NCBI GenBank assembly: GCA_051881815.1
Contig: JBJEQP010000083.1
Coordinates: forward strand, 124,001-188,000
DNA length: 64,000 nt
Origin: UMGS363 sp051881815
GTDB taxonomy: Bacteria > Bacillota > Clostridia > Oscillospirales > Ruminococcaceae
Direction of reading: 5' to 3'
The first letter of the stretch is position 1. Each line of letters starts with the position of its first letter. This document shows positions 58,925 through 64,000 of the stretch, in pieces. The notes under the pieces were generated by a model. The model saw nothing but the letters and a program-made list of their open reading frames with translations, did not search any database and was not told where the DNA came from. The position numbers and the translations under genes were made by a program.

Positions 58925-59734
58925 TCACGACCTGCCGTAGCTCTGCACGACTTCGAGCAGGTCGCTTTCGGATATGTCCTTCGGCGTGACAATTAGTCCC
59001 CCGTCCGAATCAATGTCGAAACCGTGATAAGCGCAGGCAAGCCATACAAGGTGAGCGCACTGCGTTCCTGCGATGTTTTCTCGGTCGGGATATTTCTTGG
59101 AGAAAACACCTGTCAAAAGTCGGTATGGCTTGTCGCAAAGAAGTTCAAGCGCAGTATCGGCGATATCCGAGCGCAGCTGCTCGTCTGCATCTTTTAACCG
59201 CAGAACGAGAAAATTCGGATAGTGCCGCCATTTCTCAATATCCTGTATGCAGGTGTCCTGACCGATAACGACCGCTTCAAGCGTTTTTCCCTCTTCTGCA
59301 TCAATAACGATAGCGGCGTGACCGTTCCTCCACGAAAAAACGCTTGACGAATGAGTGATAAGGATATCACCTTTTTCGATAAAGTCAAGCGTAACGGTCG
59401 GAGCTTCGACATACTCCTCACTTGAAAACGGGGAATTTGCAAAGCGCTCATACTCGACCTCGGAATAGTAATTGTCCTGATAAAACTCAAGCTTTTCAAG
59501 GTCGGTCAGCTTCATCACGGCGGCTCTTCCGAGTCCCGTTTGCTCAAATATCAGTTCAAGTTCGCTTTCCGTAAGCGTTTCGGGCACTTTTTTCACTATA
59601 TTTTCAAGGCTTTTCCGCTCGGCTTTGGGATAAATATGCGCCATTGGCTCAATGTAAAGCAGAGATGATGAATACATTGCCAGAACAAGGCATATCCCAA
59701 GAAACCATAGCATTATTTTTCTTTCGTTTTTCAT
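58925..59734 (-). CDS. Permuted NlpC/P60 (YiiX/YebB-like) cysteine hydrolase
   Basis: A 269-residue membrane-anchored protein (helix about 9-28). The papain-like active site is circularly permuted: H139 in NGHAAIVID precedes C226 in TQCAHLVW, with GDILITHSS at the domain start. Such enzymes cleave amide or thioester bonds in wall peptides or lipids. It is divergent from nothing upstream within 200 bases, and converges on the ABC operon. Confidence 0.85.
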   Translation of the reverse strand: MKNERKIMLWFLGICLVLAMYSSSLLYIEPMAHIYPKAERKSLENIVKKVPETLTESELELIFEQTGLGRAAVMKLTDLEKLEFYQDNYYSEVEYERFANSPFSSEEYVEAPTVTLDFIEKGDILITHSSSVFSWRNGHAAIVIDAEEGKTLEAVVIGQDTCIQDIEKWRHYPNFLVLRLKDADEQLRSDIADTALELLCDKPYRLLTGVFSKKYPDRENIAGTQCAHLVWLACAYHGFDIDSDGGLIVTPKDISESDLLEVVQSYGRS

Positions 59735-59805
59735 TGTTGATTATCTCGTTCTGTGGTTTTGGTTGTATGACTATTATGTCCTCGATGAGATTTTTTATCA
59801 AAAGG

Positions 59806-59866
59806 AAACCTCTAAAAAAATAAACGGCGTATATCACGAAATTGCTCGTGATATACGCCGTTTTGT
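59806..59866 (-). terminator. Terminator of the glycogen operon
   Basis: AACGGCGTATATCACGA and TCGTGATATACGCCGTT are perfect arms (59822-59864); on the minus strand a T-rich tract follows (TTTATTTTTTT). The adjacent AGAGGTTTCC resembles the end of the type D element. Repeats of ATTACGAATTACGCATT occupy 59905-59938. Confidence 0.9.
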
Positions 59867-59943
59867 GTGAAATTTGTTTTTTAAAGTAAACTAACGGTAG
59901 GTAATAATTACGAATTACGCATTACGAATTACGCATTAAAACT

Positions 59944-61362
59944 TTACTCTCCGACAAGCTCACGGTAAAGTCCGAGATAGAGTTCAGCCGAGGTATCCCA
60001 GCTGCAGTCGGTAGTCATTGCTGTGTGCATGATGTACTTCCAACGCTTCTTGTCGTTGTATGCTTCGCGCGCACGTCTTGTTGCGTCGAGCATATCGTGT
60101 GCGTTATAGGTCTTGAAGGTGAAGCCGTTGCCCTCTGCATCGCCTGCATCCTTGATACTGTCACGAAGGCCGCCTGTTTCACGGACTATCGGAATAGTAC
60201 CGTAGCGGAGCGAGATCATCTGCGCAAGTCCGCAGGGTTCGCTCTGTGAAGGCATGAGGAACATATCAACGCCTGCATAAATTCTTCTTGCGAGTGCAGG
60301 AACAAAGCCGATAGTTGCACTTACCTTGTCGGGATGTCTCCAAGCCATTTCCTTGAAGAAGTCTTCATAGATCTTTTCGCCGGAGCCGACAATTGCAAAC
60401 TTATAGCCAAGTCTGAGCATATCCTCGAAAACATACTTGATAAGGTCGATACCCTTATGGGAAACAAAGCGTGTTACGATACCGATAACAGGCTCGTCGC
60501 CATCCTGAAGGTTGAGCTCGGAGAGAAGAGCCTTCTTGCACTCTTCCTTACCCTTTGTATTCTTGACGGTGAAGTTCTTCGGAATGAGCGGATCGGTCGA
60601 GGGGTCGTAGAGAGCTGTGTCGATACCGTTTAGGAAGCCGCAGAGCTTATACTGCTTATCTGCAAGCGCTCTGTCAAGTCCGTGTGAATACCACGGGTCA
60701 AGGATCTCCCATGCGTAGCTCGGAGAAACTGTCGTGATCTTGTCGGCAGTTTCAAATGCAGCCTTCATGAGGTTTACGCAGCCGTCATATTCGAGCAGCT
60801 TTGTATGATACATCGGGATGCCGAGTACTTCGTTGAGTACCTCCATGCCGTACTTACCCTGATACTGGATATTATGGATAGTGAATACAGTCTTGATATT
60901 GTCAAAGCCGTACTGGTACTTATAGAAGATGTTGTAGTAAACGGGAACGAGAGCTGTCTGCCAGTCGTTGCAGTTGATAACATTGGGCTTCCAGCCGATA
61001 TACTTGAGCATTTCCATTATCGCTCTTGAGAGGAATACGAAACGCTCGCAGTCATCATAGAAACCGTAAAGTCCATCTCTTCCGAAGTAGTATTCGTTAT
61101 CGAGGAGATAGTAGGTAACACCGTTCACTTCTCCCTTGAAAACGCCGCAGTACTGCTTTCTCCAGCCTACGTCAACGGTAAAATTTGTAATAAATTCAAG
61201 CTGGCTGCGGAGTTCCGGCTTAACGTTCTTATAAAGCGGAAGAACGACTCTTGCATCGTGACCTGCTTTAACAAGAGCAGCAGGAAGTGAACCTGCAACA
61301 TCTGCAAGTCCGCCTGAAGCTGCATAAGGGAGCGCTTCGGAAGCTGCATATAATATCCTCAT
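59944..61362 (-). CDS. glgA: Glycogen synthase
   Basis: A 472-residue GT5 glycogen synthase. MRILYAASEALPYAASGGLADV at the N-terminus, HNIQYQG, NGIDTALYDPSTD, and the C-terminal EPCGLAQMISLRYGTIPIV-like region (PSQSEPCGLAQ) are present. It transfers glucose from ADP-glucose to growing alpha-1,4-glucan. The usual KTGG nucleotide-binding motif reads ASGG here, so the conserved Lys is Ala. Last gene of glgC-glgD-glgA, separated from glgD by tandem repeats. Confidence 0.94.
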   Translation of the reverse strand: MRILYAASEALPYAASGGLADVAGSLPAALVKAGHDARVVLPLYKNVKPELRSQLEFITNFTVDVGWRKQYCGVFKGEVNGVTYYLLDNEYYFGRDGLYGFYDDCERFVFLSRAIMEMLKYIGWKPNVINCNDWQTALVPVYYNIFYKYQYGFDNIKTVFTIHNIQYQGKYGMEVLNEVLGIPMYHTKLLEYDGCVNLMKAAFETADKITTVSPSYAWEILDPWYSHGLDRALADKQYKLCGFLNGIDTALYDPSTDPLIPKNFTVKNTKGKEECKKALLSELNLQDGDEPVIGIVTRFVSHKGIDLIKYVFEDMLRLGYKFAIVGSGEKIYEDFFKEMAWRHPDKVSATIGFVPALARRIYAGVDMFLMPSQSEPCGLAQMISLRYGTIPIVRETGGLRDSIKDAGDAEGNGFTFKTYNAHDMLDATRRAREAYNDKKRWKYIMHTAMTTDCSWDTSAELYLGLYRELVGE

Positions 61363-61390
61363 TTAAAAAGACATCCTTTCAATATTTAAG

Positions 61391-61775
61391 GTTTGTATTA
61401 TGTTTTATTTTGGGGCAGCTTATTTTCAAGTTTTGAATAAGCTGCCTGTGAACTCGCCGCAGGGCGACCTCTGCATTATGAAACCTTTAAGTTTGTATTA
61501 TGTTTCGTTACCGGGCAGATTATTTTCAGGTTTTAAATAGGTTACCTGCGAAGCCGCTGCAGGGCGATCCCTGCATTATGAAACCTTTAAGTTTGTATTA
61601 TGTTTCGTTACCGGGCAGATTATTTTCAGGTTTTAAATAGGTTACCTGCGAAGCCGCTGCAGGGCGATCCCTGCATTATGAAACCTTTAAGTTTGTATTA
61701 TGTTTCGTTACCGGGCAGATTATTTTCAGGTTTTAAATAGGTTACCTGCGAAACCGCTGCAGGGCGATCCCTGCT
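61391..61775. repeat. Four tandem 100-bp units between glgD and glgA
   Basis: GTTTGTATTATGTTT starts units at 61391, 61491, 61591 and 61691. The three units nearest glgD are almost identical; the one nearest glgA is diverged and holds a perfect stem GGCAGCTTATT / AATAAGCTGCC. Every unit has CAGGGCGAtCCCTG-type and CAGGT...ACCTG stems. The last unit runs to the glgD stop codon. Not a CRISPR: units are directly adjacent, with no spacers. Confidence 0.92.
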
Positions 61776-62899
61776 TAGATCTCTGCGCCCTTGCCGAGGT
61801 AAAGAGGATAGTTCTGCGAACCTGTGAGCATACGCATATCGCTGATCTTTACGTTCTTGTCGGAAACAACACAGGAAATTTCGCACTTTGCGCCAACGCT
61901 TGTGTCCTGCATAAGGATGCAGTTCTTGATAACTGCGCCCTTGCCGACCTTTACGCCGCGGAAAAGGATGCTGTTTTCAACTGTGCCCTCGATAATGCAG
62001 CCGTCACCTATAAGTGAGTTCTTCACCTTTGCGTCGATACCGAACTTTGCAGGCGGATTATCTCTTACCTTTGTGTAGATAGGACGGTTTGCAAGGAAGA
62101 GCTTCTCTCTGTTTTCTGTGTTAAGAAGATTCATGTTTGCCTTGTAGAAGGTATCCATTGAAGTGATCTTGCTGTAATAGCCGTCAAAGCGGTAAGCCAT
62201 GATCTTATATTCATGAGTTCTTGCCTGAAGAATATCCTTTTCAAAGCTTACAAGTCCTCTGGAATTAGCTTCAAGAACGATGTTCTTGAGGAATTCCTTT
62301 GAGAGAACGAACATATTGAGTGAAACGTTGCAAGCGCCGCTGATATAAGGATTTGTGAGAACGTCAACAACTCTGCCGTCATCGTTGATGCCGAAAACGG
62401 TTGCCTTCTGTGCCTGTTCAGCGGTAAGAACATCGTTTGCATAAACAGCAGTGATGTCTGCGCCGGATGCGATGTGGGAATCGACCATAGCCGCAAAATC
62501 AACGTTGGCAACAACGTCACAGTCGGAAAGAACAACATAATCAGCGTCGGAAGTCTTTATGAAATCCCATACACCGTAGAGAGCTTCAAGTCTGCCTCTG
62601 TACATACCGCTTGAAACGTGGCTGAAAGGAGGAAGAAGGTGAAGTCCGCCGTTCTTGCTTGCAAGATCCCATTCACGTCCCGAGCCGATGTGGTCGAGAA
62701 GTGACTGATAGTTGGATTTTGTGATAACGCCGACCTCATCGATACCGCTGTTTACCATACTGGAAAGAGGGAAATCAATGAGTCTGTAACGTCCGCCGAA
62801 AAGAACGCTTCCCATTGTTCTTTCCTTTGTAAGATCGGCAATGGTATTGTCGTGCATATTTGAGAAAATAAGTCCCAAGATCTTTTTATTTCTGCTCAT
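61775..62899 (-). CDS. glgD: Glucose-1-phosphate adenylyltransferase, GlgD subunit
   Basis: A 374-residue regulatory partner of GlgC: nucleotidyltransferase domain (MGSVLFGGRYRLIDFPLSSMVNSGIDEVGVITKSNYQSL), then a left-handed beta-helix C-terminus (VRDNPPAKFGIDAKVKNSLIGDGCIIEGTVENSI). GlgD lacks the full catalytic set and modulates GlgC in Firmicutes. Position 20 bases after glgC supports cotranscription. Confidence 0.95.
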   Translation of the reverse strand: MSRNKKILGLIFSNMHDNTIADLTKERTMGSVLFGGRYRLIDFPLSSMVNSGIDEVGVITKSNYQSLLDHIGSGREWDLASKNGGLHLLPPFSHVSSGMYRGRLEALYGVWDFIKTSDADYVVLSDCDVVANVDFAAMVDSHIASGADITAVYANDVLTAEQAQKATVFGINDDGRVVDVLTNPYISGACNVSLNMFVLSKEFLKNIVLEANSRGLVSFEKDILQARTHEYKIMAYRFDGYYSKITSMDTFYKANMNLLNTENREKLFLANRPIYTKVRDNPPAKFGIDAKVKNSLIGDGCIIEGTVENSILFRGVKVGKGAVIKNCILMQDTSVGAKCEISCVVSDKNVKISDMRMLTGSQNYPLYLGKGAEI

Positions 62900-62919
62900 T
62901 GTAAAAGTTCCTCCTTATT

Positions 62920-64000
62920 TTAAACATTTTCCGAAATGATCTGCTTCGGAAGAACCTTTGCATTTTCGGAGACATTGATGTTATGACCTACAACTGCGAT
63001 GCCCCAGTCATCTCTGTTGTCGAAGGTCTCGGGTCTTGCACCGATCTGCGCACCTTCGCCTACAACGCAGTTCTCGCCGACGATAGCGTACTCAACAACA
63101 GCGCCGGACTTGATCACGGAACCGGGCATGATGATCGAATCGGTAACTGTTGCGCCGGGTTCGATCTTAACGCCCTCAAAAATTACGGAGAAGTCGACCT
63201 TTCCTTCAACATTGCAGCCATCGGTTATCATCGAGTTTTCAACAACAGCGTTTTCGCCGATATACTGCGGAGGAAGAACAGGGTTTCTTGAATACATCTT
63301 CCAGTCGGGGTCGTAAAGGTCGATAGGGATGTTCGGATTGAGAAGATCCATGTTAGCTTCCCAGAGGGAATCGAGTGTTCCTACGTCCTTCCAGTAGCCT
63401 TCAAATGCGTAAGCAACGAGCTTTTCGCCTGCCTTCATCATGTTCGGGATGATAGCCTTGCCGAAATCCTTATCTTCCTCGGGATTGTTCTCGTTTTCGA
63501 TAAGGTACTGCTTGAGCTTCGACCATGTGAATATGTAGATACCCATTGAAGCCAGTGTGGAACGGGGATTCTTCGGCTTTTCTTCAAAGTCAATGATATC
63601 GCCCTCATTGTTTGTGATCATAATGCCGAAACGGGACGCTTCCTCCATAGGAACGTCAAGAACAGCGATAGTCGCATCAGCTTTCTTTGCCTTATGATGT
63701 TCGAGCATATCATTGTAGTCCATCTTGTAGATATGGTCACCCGAAAGGATAACAACATATTCGGGGTCATATCTGTCAACGAAGGAAATGTTCTGATAAA
63801 TAGCGTTTGCAGTTCCCTTATACCATTCTGCTCCGAGAGCTGTCTGGTACGGAGGCAGACAGTGAGCACCGCCGTACTGCTTGTCAAGATCCCAAGGCTG
63901 ACCGTTTCCGATATAATCGTGAAGCACGAGCGGCTGATACTGTGTGAGAACGCCGACAGTATCAATACCCGAGTTTACGCAGTTGGAAAGCGGAAAGTCG
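62920..64000 (-). CDS. glgC: Glucose-1-phosphate adenylyltransferase (ADP-glucose pyrophosphorylase), 5' end missing
   Basis: About 360 residues are visible; the N-terminus (with the nucleotide loop) lies beyond the right edge. The frame is open to the last base (DFPLSNCVNSGIDTVGVLTQ upstream of LHDYIGNGQPWDLDKQYGG). Catalytic motifs ILSGDHIYKMDYNDML and FEEKPKNP are intact, followed by the beta-helix domain (AVVENSMITDGCNVEGKVDFSVI). It makes ADP-glucose from ATP and glucose-1-phosphate, the committed step of glycogen synthesis. Confidence 0.96.
   Translation of the reverse strand, partial: DFPLSNCVNSGIDTVGVLTQYQPLVLHDYIGNGQPWDLDKQYGGAHCLPPYQTALGAEWYKGTANAIYQNISFVDRYDPEYVVILSGDHIYKMDYNDMLEHHKAKKADATIAVLDVPMEEASRFGIMITNNEGDIIDFEEKPKNPRSTLASMGIYIFTWSKLKQYLIENENNPEEDKDFGKAIIPNMMKAGEKLVAYAFEGYWKDVGTLDSLWEANMDLLNPNIPIDLYDPDWKMYSRNPVLPPQYIGENAVVENSMITDGCNVEGKVDFSVIFEGVKIEPGATVTDSIIMPGSVIKSGAVVEYAIVGENCVVGEGAQIGARPETFDNRDDWGIAVVGHNINVSENAKVLPKQIISENV

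Noticed and set aside
61391..61775. Possible CRISPR array from regularly spaced repeats
   Set aside because: Units are 100 bp, directly adjacent and nearly identical throughout, with no unique spacers and no cas genes.

Overview
The window looks like chromosome of an anaerobic clostridial Firmicute, most like Ruminococcus or a close relative in the Oscillospiraceae. Pointers are the IspH-ribosomal S1 fusion, the paired GlgC and GlgD subunits beside GlgA, a PPi-type phosphofructokinase near pyruvate kinase, DUF6472 and DUF4349 proteins, large fibronectin III surface proteins, and many sigma-A promoters of the form TTGACA-17 bp-TATAAT. This placement is inference from gene content; no rRNA gene is present.

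Layout. 0-9.4 kb: DNA repair (AlkD-like, ung), wall enzymes (M23, DacF-like carboxypeptidase), tRNA-Leu(CAG), a BspA/FnIII surface protein, an XRE regulator facing a lipoprotein, a Na+/H+ antiporter, a YgjP peptidase and a CDF metal exporter. 9.4-24.9 kb: a 1480-residue FnIII protein, a lipase, a CPCC-flavin domain fusion, ispH-rpsA with plsC, a compact two-RNA locus with a 29-residue membrane peptide (20.37-20.74 kb), a diguanylate cyclase and an LMW tyrosine phosphatase. 24.9-33 kb: a decayed gene, a chemoreceptor, an Hpt protein, a phosphopantetheinyl transferase and small membrane or flavin-binding proteins. 33-36 kb and 41.6-43.9 kb: accessory islands of short AT-rich genes (PnuC, SRPBCC, immunity-like, PAP2), separated by a recurring leader repeat and by mobile palindromes. 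36-41.5 kb: EF-G paralogue, xpt, aldo/keto reductase, tRNA-Ser(GGA). 43.9-55.1 kb: glycolysis (PPi-PFK, pyruvate kinase), a DUF342-epimerase-GH25 lysozyme cluster, a hairpin-rich gap, and an rsmD-coaD-nicotinamidase-pncB run. 55.3-64 kb: a GntR-controlled ABC transporter and the glgC-glgD-glgA glycogen operon, with a tandem repeat between glgD and glgA.

How genes work together. glgC, glgD and glgA make ADP-glucose and glycogen. PPi-PFK and pyruvate kinase form two lower steps of glycolysis, divergently transcribed. The nicotinamidase-like hydrolase and PncB would convert nicotinamide to nicotinate mononucleotide, and PnuC could import nicotinamide riboside. coaD and the phosphopantetheinyl transferase concern CoA and its transfer to carrier proteins.

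Most interesting. (1) The 20.37-20.74 kb locus has two convergent consensus promoters, RNAs sharing two 5' sequence tags, one shared terminator hairpin and a 29-residue membrane peptide with a strong, maskable ribosome site; it resembles a type I toxin-antitoxin module. (2) Seven intact palindromic elements (about 100 or 160-190 bp) all end TACTAA..TTAGTA and all have perfect 3-bp TNA target duplications; one splits a gene and one ends exactly at a stop codon. (3) A separate 194-bp element has 21-bp inverted ends and a 10-bp duplication. (4) Four 100-bp tandem units lie inside the glycogen operon. (5) A leader repeat ending at the ribosome site precedes several unrelated accessory genes. No CRISPR array, prophage or transposase gene was seen.
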